9,577 nt of DNA from an uncultured Bacilli bacterium (GCA_947627395.1 CANQVW010000056.1:1-9577); one strand, 5' to 3'; counted from the first letter of the stretch, positions 1-6,349 are shown. Numbers and translations: made by a program. The notes: generated by a model not told the origin, from the sequence alone.

Positions 1-267
1 AACACGTATATAAACATCTTTTGCATCTTTACCATACATATTTTTAGTCATACCGTTTTCACCATTTTCAGCAGTAGTTTTTTTTCTGTATTTTAAATCT
101 AGCAAGGTTGTTAAACCACGATCACCAACAAAAATGATGCTTCCACCTTTGCCACCATCACCGCCGTACGGACCACCTTTTGCAACATATTTTTCATGAC
201 GAAAAGAAACGGCACCATTACCGCCGTTACCTGCTACAACCATGAACCTTACATCATCAACAAACAT
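1..267 (-). CDS. obg: Obg family GTPase, N-terminal part (cut by window edge)
   Basis: This is the first 89 codons of the Obg/CgtA GTPase, which acts in late 50S ribosome assembly and stress signalling; the gene continues past base 1. The visible part is the glycine-rich Obg fold. It opens with MFVDDVRFMVVAGNGGNGAV and carries the family-typical RHEKYVAKGGPYGGDGGKGG stretch (about residues 23-42) and an NGMTKNMYGKD segment near residues 72-82. The GTPase domain lies outside the window. The start at 267 is supported by a strong AAAGGAGA site a few bases upstream. It is the fourth gene of the rplU-prp-rpmA-obg order common in Firmicutes, separated from rpmA by 50 bases that hold a hairpin. Identification is firm because both sequence and context agree. 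Confidence 0.95.
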   Translation of the reverse strand, partial: MFVDDVRFMVVAGNGGNGAVSFRHEKYVAKGGPYGGDGGKGGSIIFVGDRGLTTLLDLKYRKKTTAENGENGMTKNMYGKDAKDVYIRV

Positions 268-287
268 GAGTAATCTCCTTTAATTTT

Positions 288-312
288 AAAAATGCACTTT
301 TTAAAAGTGCAT
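288..312 (-). terminator. Terminator-like hairpin between rpmA and obg
   Basis: A perfect 10-base inverted repeat (ATGCACTTTT at 292-301 and AAAAGTGCAT at 303-312, one base between) sits in the 50-base gap. Read on the minus strand it is followed by a short T run (292-288) and then AAAA. It resembles a weak intrinsic terminator or attenuator that would reduce read-through from the ribosomal protein genes into obg. It could instead be an RNA-processing or stability hairpin; the T run is short. Confidence 0.55.
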
Positions 313-317
313 CATGA

Positions 318-599
318 TTATTTTTCTTTATATACAGAAACCTGTTTCTTATCTTTACCTTTACGTTCATATTTTACATATCCATCAATAAGAGCGAATA
401 ATGTATCATCGCCACCTTTTCCAACATTATTTCCTGGAAAAATGACAGTACCTCTTTGACGATATATGATAGAACCGGCAGTTGCATATTCAAGATCACT
501 CTTTTTTGCACCTAATCTTTTAGCATGAGAATCACGACCATTTTTTGTTGAACCTGCTGCCTTTTTAGAAGCAAAAAATTGAATATTTATAAATAACAT
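318..599 (-). CDS. rpmA: 50S ribosomal protein L27, precursor with cleavable N-terminal extension
   Basis: The 93-residue product is ribosomal protein L27, whose flexible N-terminus reaches towards the peptidyl-transferase centre of the 50S subunit. The core motifs GSTKNGRDSHAKRLGAKK and IIYRQRGTVIFPGNNVG are unmistakable. The first nine residues (MLFINIQFF) are a Firmicutes-type extension. In Staphylococcus aureus the equivalent sequence is cut after the FF pair by the Prp protease before L27 works in the ribosome, so mature L27 here would begin ASKKAAG at residue 10. The start at 599 follows an AGGAGGT site (608-614) that overlaps the stop of prp, so translation of the two genes is probably linked. 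Confidence 0.98.
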   Translation of the reverse strand: MLFINIQFFASKKAAGSTKNGRDSHAKRLGAKKSDLEYATAGSIIYRQRGTVIFPGNNVGKGGDDTLFALIDGYVKYERKGKDKKQVSVYKEK

Positions 600-605
600 G
601 AGAGT

Positions 606-926
606 CTACCTCCTAATTTCATTAATTTTAAGATATTTGGAATATTGTTCACTTATTCCTTTACACGTATCAATTAAATTATCAAATATTGCTTCTGAAA
701 CATCGTTACTAGAACAATTCTCAATTTTTAAATCCATTAATGGAATTTTTTCATCAGCATTAAATTGAAATTTAATTTTTAACTTTTCAAGTAAATTTAC
801 AGTCATGGTCATAGCAGTGGAAATAGCACTACAAACAATATCTTTACCAATGACGTCATATCCAGAATGACCTTTTACTTCAACGGAATAAAAAGATTCG
901 TTATAATGAACACAAATGGTAATCAT
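606..926 (-). CDS. prp: Ribosomal-processing cysteine protease Prp (YsxB family)
   Basis: This 106-residue protein matches the Prp/YsxB family, cysteine proteases that remove the N-terminal extension of L27. The catalytic pair is visible: His20 in KGHSGYDVIG and Cys32 in DIVCSAIS, the family's conserved order and spacing. It lies between rplU (2 bases between rplU's stop and this start) and rpmA (its substrate, 6 bases downstream), the standard Firmicutes arrangement. A GAAGG ribosome-binding site lies within the end of rplU. The protein is of normal length and shows no damage. Enzyme and substrate motif in the same operon support the assignment strongly. Confidence 0.95.
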   Translation of the reverse strand: MITICVHYNESFYSVEVKGHSGYDVIGKDIVCSAISTAMTMTVNLLEKLKIKFQFNADEKIPLMDLKIENCSSNDVSEAIFDNLIDTCKGISEQYSKYLKINEIRR

Positions 927-928
927 GA

Positions 929-1228
929 CTAACCTTCAATTTTAGTAATTTGCACTTTTGTAAATGGTTGTCTATGACCTTGTTTCTTGTGGTAGTTTTT
1001 CTTTGCTTTGTACTTATAAACAATAATTTTAGAAGCTTTTCCTTGTTTAACAACTTTAGCTGTTACTTTTGCACCTTGAACATAAGGAGCACCAACAGTT
1101 TCATTGATCATAAGTACACGATCAAAAACAACATCATTTCCTTCTTCTCCTTCTACTTTTTCAATAAAAAGAAAATCATTTTCTTGAACACGATATTGTT
1201 TGCCACCAGTTTCAATAATTGCGAACAT
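929..1228 (-). CDS. rplU: 50S ribosomal protein L21
   Basis: The 99-residue product is ribosomal protein L21, a primary 23S rRNA-binding protein of the 50S subunit. It begins MFAIIETGGKQYRVQENDF, the canonical L21 start, and ends with the basic KAKKNYHKKQGHRQPFTKV region typical of the family. I chose the ATG at 1228 because AAGGAGGT (1235-1242) is six bases upstream. The in-frame ATG at 1234 abuts that site directly, and the in-frame GTG at 1255 would have the ribosome-binding site inside the coding sequence. It is the first gene of the operon, with a strong promoter and a structured leader just upstream. Confidence 0.97.
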   Translation of the reverse strand: MFAIIETGGKQYRVQENDFLFIEKVEGEEGNDVVFDRVLMINETVGAPYVQGAKVTAKVVKQGKASKIIVYKYKAKKNYHKKQGHRQPFTKVQITKIEG

Positions 1229-1314
1229 TTGCATACCTCCTTCTTTATAAGACACGCCATGGGGGTGGAAATTAATTCACTTAAACCCGTACCGAGCGGT
1301 TGCATATCACAACA
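1229..1314 (-). promoter_or_regulatory. Structured 5' leader of rplU, probable L21 leader
   Basis: About 85 bases separate the predicted transcription start from the rplU start. The leader holds several short pairings: GTTG/CAAC around a 7-base loop, AACC/GGTT around CTCGGTAC, and a CACC...GCGTG element just before the ribosome-binding site. Its GC content is well above the surrounding sequence. Firmicutes rplU genes commonly carry an L21 leader RNA thought to let L21 repress its own operon. The CGGTACGGGTTT and CCATGGCGTGTC blocks look like that family as I remember it, but I could not run a covariance model. Confidence 0.65.
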
Positions 1315-1320
1315 TTACAT

Positions 1321-1349
1321 ATTATACACTATTTATATTCAAAAGTCAA
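1321..1349 (-). promoter_or_regulatory. Sigma-A promoter of the rplU-prp-rpmA operon
   Basis: On the minus strand, TTGACT (1344-1349) and TATAAT (1321-1326) are separated by exactly 17 bases. This is near consensus and the best promoter in the window. Transcription would start around 1313-1315, just before the leader. It fits constitutive, strong expression of ribosomal proteins. Confidence 0.9.
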
Positions 1350-1594
1350 TACGAGAAAATCTTTTTTCATCAAATATTAATAATATAAGAATCAATTAAC
1401 AAACTAGGCTTATCAATTTCATTGATTGCTTTTTTATTTCTATGGTGTCTTTATTTTGAGATTCAAAGAAAAATTATACTCATATATCTAAATCAAAGTA
1501 ATAAAGAAAATTATAGGTTTTGTTGATTGAATTAACAAATTATTTTAATTTATAAAAGATAATGGATATCGATTTTAAAAGACTAAATTATTTC
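1350..1594. other. Gene-poor AT-rich intergenic stretch
   Basis: No open frame here has a ribosome-binding site and recognisable product. It lies between the rplU promoter and the terminator of the phosphoesterase gene. The only structure I see is a small plus-strand hairpin, ATCAAT (1412-1417), loop TTC, ATTGAT (1421-1426), followed by TTTTTT at 1430-1435. This resembles a weak terminator but has no obvious upstream gene on that strand. Confidence 0.5.
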
Positions 1595-1631
1595 AAAAAA
1601 GGGTGGTTCAATATAGAACCCAACCCTTTTT
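1595..1631 (-). terminator. Intrinsic terminator after the phosphoesterase gene
   Basis: The arms are AAAAAGGGT+GGTTC (to 1609) and GAACC+CA+ACCCTTTTT (1616-1631) around an AATATA loop, with a two-base CA bulge. Read on the minus strand the hairpin ends in TTTTTT (1600-1595), giving a good terminator 57 bases past the stop at 1688. Because A and T runs flank both sides, it could also stop plus-strand transcription. Confidence 0.85.
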
Positions 1632-1687
1632 GACTTGTCTTTATCAACAAAGTTATTGATATACCCTTTTTATCAAAAACATAAGTT

Positions 1688-3679
1688 TTAATCTTTCTTC
1701 TTAAAACCAAATAAGGAAAAAGTGAATAAACCAAGTAAAGTAAATACGCCATAAATCAAAACATCTTTTCCATTTTTACATCCTTTTTTGGAAGGTTGTT
1801 TTTCCGGTTCATTTTCCTGAGTCAGGAATTGATCAAATTTAGCTTTAACTTCTTCAGAAAGTTGAGTAGCTTCTTCTACTGATTCTAGTGTATCAAATTG
1901 AGCAAGTTCAGTGCCAATGAATTCCATCATTTCATTCAATTTGTTTTCATCTGTAATTTGAACTGCTAATGAAATACCATATGCATTAACTTCCTCTTTG
2001 ATTTTATTGATATTTCCTCGTATAATTGTTTTTGAATCAACAGAACCTAACTTTGAATGAGTTTCTAATCTTGCTTTTTCAACATCTTCTTTTGTTTTAC
2101 AAGCATCAATTTGTTTTAAAGCTTCTTCTAATATTTCTTGAATTTCTTTTAACTGGGTTTCGTAATAACGATCTTCGTTATTAAATGTTAATAAACTTTG
2201 ATATGCACTATTCTTTTCTTTAATTAAATTGAGTTTTTGAACAGAATCTGTTTTATATGAATTAATTTCAGAAATAGATGTTGCATTTTTCATATTAGAT
2301 TCAAATTCACTTACAACTTTTTGAACTTCGCTTTGATAATGTTCATGATAACTCTTTAAATCAGAAAGTTGAGAAACAGCTTGATTAGCACTTTTTCTTG
2401 CTTTTTCAATGCCTCCAGTTCTAGTAAATGATGTTAAAACATTTCCATCATTATCTAATAGTTCTACTGTTAATTTAGATCCATCAATTGAAATAGAACA
2501 GGTACGCAAATTACCGACAATATATTCTTCAAAGTAATCTTTATTATTATTGAACCATGTCAATTGTTCAGAATTGTAATTTTCAGGATTACTACTTTTA
2601 TTTCCACCTGCACCACCAATTAAATAAGTAACACCTGCTTCATCTTGCTTATGATTTATCATTGGATACGTATAAGCAAAAATGTGTTCATGTCCGCTAA
2701 CAACTAAATCAACACCACACTCTTCAAACATTGATGCGAAGGTATCATAAGAATATTTTGAGGCACTTGAATAGTATCCTAATGAATAAGGACCAGAATG
2801 CATGCCGACAATAATAAAATCAGATGGATTTTCATTGACAACTTTTCTAAACCATTCCTTTGTTTCCGTATAATCAACATCTGTACGAATTGTATCCATC
2901 ATAATAAATAAAATATTATTATATTTAAAGAAATAAGTGGAATTAAGACGTTGTGTTGGTCCGTTACTTGGATTATTTAAGAATTGATTATATATTTCAG
3001 CACTTATATAACCTGGATTTGTGGAATGATAGTATTCATGATTTCCAGGAACAGTTGCCCATGCAATATTTTTTAAAGCAGTTGTATTGTTAAAAAAATT
3101 TACCCATTCATTTTCAATTCCACCACGGTCAACAATATCTCCTGTCATTAGTAAAAAGCTAGTTTCAGGATGAACTCGCAATAAATTTTCAATTCCTGTA
3201 TTGGCTTTTTTGTAATAATCTCCATACGCTTGTGTATCTGTTACAAAGCCAAAAGTCGTTTTTGTTTGGCTAGATGAGGCAGATGTAAATGAATGAACTT
3301 CACTTTCATCTTCTCCAAGAGTTACTTTATAATAATAAGTTGTATTTTCTTTTAAATTAGTCATTTGTGCTTTACAAATATATCGACTAACGAAGTCATT
3401 ATATTTTTGTGGATCATCACTTTCTTTTACTTTTTTAAATTCCCATGTCTTTTCATTTGGTGTAACTGTAATTGGTGATGAAAATGAAGCATCTTCACTA
3501 TATACAAGTTTGGTTCCTGAAACATTAGATTGCCAGTTTACTCCAGCTGTTTCGTAGGTTTCCCCAAGACTTACATTTAAATAAGCAAAGTAACTCACGA
3601 CAGTATTAGCAAATAATGTTACGGAAACAGATATAAACAATAAAAATGTCATGCATAAAGTTAATAATATTTTTTTCAT
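1688..3679 (-). CDS. Secreted, membrane-tethered calcineurin-like metallophosphoesterase with purple-acid-phosphatase-type N-domain
   Basis: The product has 663 residues from the ATG at 3679, chosen because AGGAGGAAT (3681-3689) lies just upstream; an in-frame ATG at 3700 would read through that site. Residues 1-24 form a signal peptide (KK, hydrophobic core, LFA). Residues about 30-135 look like the fibronectin-type domain fused to purple-acid-phosphatase-like enzymes. The metallophosphoesterase core follows, with all metal-site motifs: DTQ (D148), GDIVD (D181), GNHE (N213, H214), GMH (H294) and GHEH (H330, H332). A helical, charged region with degenerate repeats spans about 425-620. A KKGC motif, one membrane helix and FKKKD close the protein. 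It should hydrolyse a phosphoester outside the cell; the substrate is unknown. It is second in a two-gene unit, 13 bases after the acetyltransferase-like gene. Confidence 0.9.
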   Translation of the reverse strand: MKKILLTLCMTFLLFISVSVTLFANTVVSYFAYLNVSLGETYETAGVNWQSNVSGTKLVYSEDASFSSPITVTPNEKTWEFKKVKESDDPQKYNDFVSRYICKAQMTNLKENTTYYYKVTLGEDESEVHSFTSASSSQTKTTFGFVTDTQAYGDYYKKANTGIENLLRVHPETSFLLMTGDIVDRGGIENEWVNFFNNTTALKNIAWATVPGNHEYYHSTNPGYISAEIYNQFLNNPSNGPTQRLNSTYFFKYNNILFIMMDTIRTDVDYTETKEWFRKVVNENPSDFIIVGMHSGPYSLGYYSSASKYSYDTFASMFEECGVDLVVSGHEHIFAYTYPMINHKQDEAGVTYLIGGAGGNKSSNPENYNSEQLTWFNNNKDYFEEYIVGNLRTCSISIDGSKLTVELLDNDGNVLTSFTRTGGIEKARKSANQAVSQLSDLKSYHEHYQSEVQKVVSEFESNMKNATSISEINSYKTDSVQKLNLIKEKNSAYQSLLTFNNEDRYYETQLKEIQEILEEALKQIDACKTKEDVEKARLETHSKLGSVDSKTIIRGNINKIKEEVNAYGISLAVQITDENKLNEMMEFIGTELAQFDTLESVEEATQLSEEVKAKFDQFLTQENEPEKQPSKKGCKNGKDVLIYGVFTLLGLFTFSLFGFKKKD

Positions 3680-3692
3680 AATTCCTCCTATT

Positions 3693-4832
3693 TTAAACAT
3701 TCAATTCATCAATTTTTGCAATCCAACTTCTCCTACGACGATGTTGACGCACATCAAAACCTGTCCATTGTGATTGAACCTTTTGATTTAATTCAAGTTC
3801 TGGTCCTGTTTCAGCAATTCTAATATGATTTTTTATACATGTTTTAATTGCTTCTGATAAGATAAGCGAATTAACACCTGTATTTTGTAATTCAGGACGA
3901 ACAGCAATAAAATACATTTCTAAAACGTCATTTTTCTTACTTTTCAAAGCTTTTAAAAAATGTATCCAGCCAAATGGAAATAAATGTCCATTGGTTTTAT
4001 GACATGCATCAGCAATAGATGGAACCATTAATCCAAACCCAATCACATTTTCATTTATATCACAAACTACATACACATAATCTTTATTGACAATAGGGAT
4101 ATAATCTTTCAAATATTGTTCTATTAGACGATCTGTTAATGGAACAGTTGCATATAATTTTTCAGAAGCTTCATTAATCACAGCAAAAGCTTGTCTTGCA
4201 TAGGGGATAATTTCTTTATTATTCTTAAAATGAACCATATGATATCCATATTTTTTGGAAACATATTGCGCAATACGTTCAATTCTCGGATCTACAGTTT
4301 CAGGAACTTTTAGTTGATACTCAACCCAATCAACATCTTTGACAAAACCAAGTTGCTTCATATGCTCTTGATAATAAGGAGCATTATAAATGGTAATAGA
4401 TAAATTATATTCATCAAAACCATCGATTAACATTCCTTCCCGATCAGTATCAACAAATCCTAAGGGACCAATAATTTCATCCATACTTTTACTTTTTGCG
4501 TAAGAGACAACTTCTCTAAATAAGGCTTGCGTAACTTCAAAGTCATTAATTGCATCAAATCGAGTAAAGCGAATTTGATTTTTATTTTGTTTTTTTATGT
4601 ATGCATAACTAATTATAGCTCCAAGTCGACCGACCAATTTTCCATCATGAAAAGCCAAAAACTGTTTACTTTCGCAAAAATCAAAGACAGGGTTTTTACT
4701 AGGAGTAAAAGTATTTCGCTCATCTGATGCAAGTGGCGGACAGTAATATGGGTTATTTTTATATAATTGATTTGGAAATTCAACAAATTGCTTTAAATCC
4801 TTTTTTGTTTCTACTTCTTTGACAACAATCAT
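3693..4832 (-). CDS. GNAT-superfamily acetyltransferase-like protein (YghO-like)
   Basis: This 379-residue protein resembles a widespread family annotated as GNAT N-acetyltransferases, with no settled substrate. Family-like blocks are FPNQLYKNNPYYCPPL (19-34), GRLGAI (68-73), GPLGFVDTDREGMLIDGF (122-139), then a C-terminal GNAT-like half with YVVCDINENVIGFGLMVP (254-271), MYFIAVRPELQNTGVNSL (306-323, the usual acetyl-CoA-loop position, though without a clean Q/RxxGxG/A) and ETGPELELN (341-349), ending in a basic HRRRRSW stretch. The ATG at 4832 is chosen because CGGAGG lies 6-11 bases upstream; a GTG at 4853 would include that site. It has its own promoter and is first of a pair with the secreted phosphoesterase. 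No signal peptide or membrane segment is seen, so it should be cytoplasmic. Confidence 0.75.
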   Translation of the reverse strand: MIVVKEVETKKDLKQFVEFPNQLYKNNPYYCPPLASDERNTFTPSKNPVFDFCESKQFLAFHDGKLVGRLGAIISYAYIKKQNKNQIRFTRFDAINDFEVTQALFREVVSYAKSKSMDEIIGPLGFVDTDREGMLIDGFDEYNLSITIYNAPYYQEHMKQLGFVKDVDWVEYQLKVPETVDPRIERIAQYVSKKYGYHMVHFKNNKEIIPYARQAFAVINEASEKLYATVPLTDRLIEQYLKDYIPIVNKDYVYVVCDINENVIGFGLMVPSIADACHKTNGHLFPFGWIHFLKALKSKKNDVLEMYFIAVRPELQNTGVNSLILSEAIKTCIKNHIRIAETGPELELNQKVQSQWTGFDVRQHRRRRSWIAKIDELNV

Positions 4833-4854
4833 ATTTTTCCTCCGACGTATCACA

Positions 4855-4883
4855 ATTATAACATAATTTTCTTAAAAAGTAAA
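4855..4883 (-). promoter_or_regulatory. Extended -10 promoter of the acetyltransferase-phosphoesterase unit
   Basis: On the minus strand, TTTACT (4878-4883) and TATAAT (4855-4860) lie 17 bases apart, with TGT directly before the -10 box (extended -10). Transcription would begin only about 10-15 bases before the GNAT gene's ribosome-binding site, giving a very short leader. It lies between the rubrerythrin terminator and the GNAT start, which makes the pair an independent unit. Confidence 0.8.
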
Positions 4884-4886
4884 TAT

Positions 4887-4914
4887 AAACAAAAAAGGGA
4901 AAAACTCCCTCTTT
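4887..4914 (-). terminator. Intrinsic terminator after rubrerythrin
   Basis: On the minus strand, AAAGAGGGA (4914-4906) pairs with TCCCTTTTT around a GTTTT loop, with one G-T pair, and ends in a T run (TTTTTTG). It begins five bases past the rubrerythrin stop. Confidence 0.88.
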
Positions 4915-4918
4915 CATT

Positions 4919-5452
4919 TTAGTAGTTTTCTTTTAAAAGTTCGAAATAAGCTTGTGGATGCGAACATACAGGACATACTTCTGGAGCTTCTTTACCAAAA
5001 TGAATATGTCCGCAATTTCTACATATCCATGCTTTTTCACCATCTTTATTGAAAACTTTTCCTTCTTCTATGTTTTTAAGCAAAGCACGATATCTTTCTT
5101 CATGATGCTTTTCAATTAATGCAACTCCCTCAAACATCGCAGCAAGTTTTAAGAAACCTTCTTCTTTTGCAACTAAAGCAAATTCTTTATACATTTCAGT
5201 CCATTCACCATGTTCACCAATAGCGGCTGCAAGTAAATTTTCCGACGTTGTTCCAAGTTCACCAAGAGCTTTAAACCATAACTTTGCATGTTCTTTTTCA
5301 TTATTAGCTGTTTCTTCAAAAATAGCGGCAATTTGTTCAAAACCTTCCTTTTTAGCTGCACTTGCGTAATAAGTATACTTATTACGAGCTTGTGATTCTC
5401 CAGCAAAAGCTGTCATTAAATTTTGTTCTGTTTTTGAGCCTTTTAACTCCAT
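4919..5452 (-). CDS. Rubrerythrin (diiron peroxidase with rubredoxin-like domain)
   Basis: The 177-residue protein is a classical rubrerythrin, a cytoplasmic non-haem iron enzyme that reduces hydrogen peroxide in anaerobes. The N-terminal four-helix ferritin-like domain shows iron-ligand motifs at E19 (AGESQARN), E52 and H55 (NNEKEH), E80/E83 (GEHGEW) and E114/H117 (EKHH). The C-terminal rubredoxin-like domain has C144xxC147 and C160xxC163. Length and layout are normal. The start at 5452 follows a strong AAAGGAGG site. It lies 24 bases after cvpA; a promoter candidate overlaps the end of cvpA and a terminator follows immediately, so it may be made alone as well as with cvpA. I see no convincing PerR operator. 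Confidence 0.95.
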   Translation of the reverse strand: MELKGSKTEQNLMTAFAGESQARNKYTYYASAAKKEGFEQIAAIFEETANNEKEHAKLWFKALGELGTTSENLLAAAIGEHGEWTEMYKEFALVAKEEGFLKLAAMFEGVALIEKHHEERYRALLKNIEEGKVFNKDGEKAWICRNCGHIHFGKEAPEVCPVCSHPQAYFELLKENY

Positions 5453-5476
5453 GATGTTTCCTCCTTTAATTTTTTA

Positions 5477-6193
5477 TTATATTTTAATATATTTTGATAA
5501 AATAATCAATAGTGGATTATTCGCATAAAAGAATTTTGCCAATCGAAATCCTTCTTCATTCAATCGCATATCACTTACAACAAAGTCATTGACAGATGAA
5601 ATAACACTTGCTAAAAAAGAAAGTAAAATCATCGCCACACTAACGACAACAAATGCTTTCACAAATCCCATAACACCACCAAGAATTCGATCCAACATGG
5701 CAACAACAGGAATTTTATGTAAAACCTTTCCTAATATGACAGATAAAATTTTTAACACAATAAATAAAATAATGAATAAGGCAATATATGAAATGCATAC
5801 TAATGCCAAATGTGCTAATTTTGTTCCAATATATTCCCCAAGATTCATGGAATCAATTTGATCAACAGCTTCATTAATAATGACTTTGTGTAAAAACTTT
5901 GGAATGCCCACTTCACTTAGCGCATCAGATATCATTTCATCATTGGATTCACTAATGTTCTGTGTAAAAATTTCACCTTTTTTTTCAACCCAAGTTGTAA
6001 TTGAATTCGTAATATTTTGTCCTAAATCAGCTGTATATAATTTAGCACTAACTGGTTTACACAATAAAAAAGCAAGAATCATAGCAACAAATAATGCACA
6101 AGTTCCTAGTAATTGTTTAAACATCCCTTTGATAATTCCAATCAGTATAAATAAAACAAATGCAACAATAATAATTATGTCAACAATTCCCAT
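5477..6193 (-). CDS. cvpA: CvpA family integral membrane protein
   Basis: The 238-residue protein fits the CvpA (colicin V production) family of membrane proteins, whose molecular role is not settled. Predicted membrane segments are at about 4-22, 26-46, 128-156 and 174-200. An extended soluble segment at about 50-125 sits between the second and third. The DRILGGVMGFVKAFVVV stretch (168-184) is the conserved family block. The ATG at 6193 is preceded by GAAGGGAAG. In Firmicutes cvpA is often next to mutS2 or zapA, but here it sits between cca and rubrerythrin. No strong promoter is visible in the 156 bases upstream, though operator-like palindromes are. Family assignment is good; function is not inferred. 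Confidence 0.85.
   Translation of the reverse strand: MGIVDIIIIVAFVLFILIGIIKGMFKQLLGTCALFVAMILAFLLCKPVSAKLYTADLGQNITNSITTWVEKKGEIFTQNISESNDEMISDALSEVGIPKFLHKVIINEAVDQIDSMNLGEYIGTKLAHLALVCISYIALFIILFIVLKILSVILGKVLHKIPVVAMLDRILGGVMGFVKAFVVVSVAMILLSFLASVISSVNDFVVSDMRLNEEGFRLAKFFYANNPLLIILSKYIKI
5481..5509 (-). promoter_or_regulatory. Candidate promoter for rubrerythrin inside the end of cvpA
   Basis: On the minus strand, TTGATT (5504-5509) and TAAAAT (5481-5486) are 17 bases apart. A second TATAAT at 5476-5481 has no partner at normal spacing. The AT richness makes chance matches likely, so this is tentative. Confidence 0.4.
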
Positions 6194-6212
6194 TTTTACT
6201 TCCCTTCTTAAT

Positions 6213-6271
6213 TTAAGTTTTGCTTAAGTTAGTTCATGTATAATACACATGTACTTTGAAAAAAGTATAAT
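6213..6271. promoter_or_regulatory. Cluster of palindromes and direct repeats upstream of cvpA
   Basis: Three small symmetrical elements lie together: TTAAGTT twice (6213-6219 and 6224-6230, exactly 11 bases apart), the perfect palindrome TGTATaATACA (6237-6247), and TACTTT-GAAA-AAAGTA (6252-6267). Two plus-strand TATAAT sequences (6239-6244 and 6266-6271) overlap them. The 11-base period is one helical turn, as expected of a repressor site, but no known operator is recognised. No good -35 boxes go with the TATAATs. Confidence 0.35.
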
Positions 6272-6290
6272 TTCCCTCAATCTTTATTGG

Positions 6291-6338
6291 AGAAGTCCGC
6301 TAGATTCCCACTGGCGGTCTTTTCTTTTTTTTCTTTTA
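6291..6338 (+). terminator. Strong plus-strand terminator hairpin without an obvious gene
   Basis: CCGCTAG (6297-6303) pairs with CTGGCGG (6311-6317) around an ATTCCCA loop. After one mismatch the stem continues as AGAAG (6291-6295) against CTTTT (6319-6323). A T-rich run (6320-6338) follows on the plus strand only, so the orientation is plus. Both neighbouring genes are on the minus strand, so this would end an unannotated plus-strand transcript or stop antisense transcription. Confidence 0.7.
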
Positions 6339-6349
6339 TTTAAAAAAAT

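Noticed and set aside
950..1399. Long plus-strand open frame opposite rplU and its leader
   Set aside because: It is antisense to the well-supported L21 gene, has no ribosome-binding site and encodes a low-complexity Phe/Asn/Ser-rich product; a shadow of an AT-rich gene.
4830..4853. Alternative upstream GTG start for the GNAT gene
   Set aside because: The CGGAGG ribosome-binding site would lie within the coding sequence; the ATG at 4832 is correctly spaced from it.
5173..5406. Second minus-strand frame inside rubrerythrin
   Set aside because: It lies wholly within the rubrerythrin gene in another frame, with no family motif and no ribosome-binding site.
5476..5510. Possible PerR box upstream of rubrerythrin
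   Set aside because: One half (TTAAAAT) resembles the TTATAATNATTATAA consensus but the other half does not; in such AT-rich sequence this is not above chance.
5589..6227. Two plus-strand frames opposite cvpA
   Set aside because: They mirror the membrane-protein gene; their products are compositional shadows with no recognisable domain.
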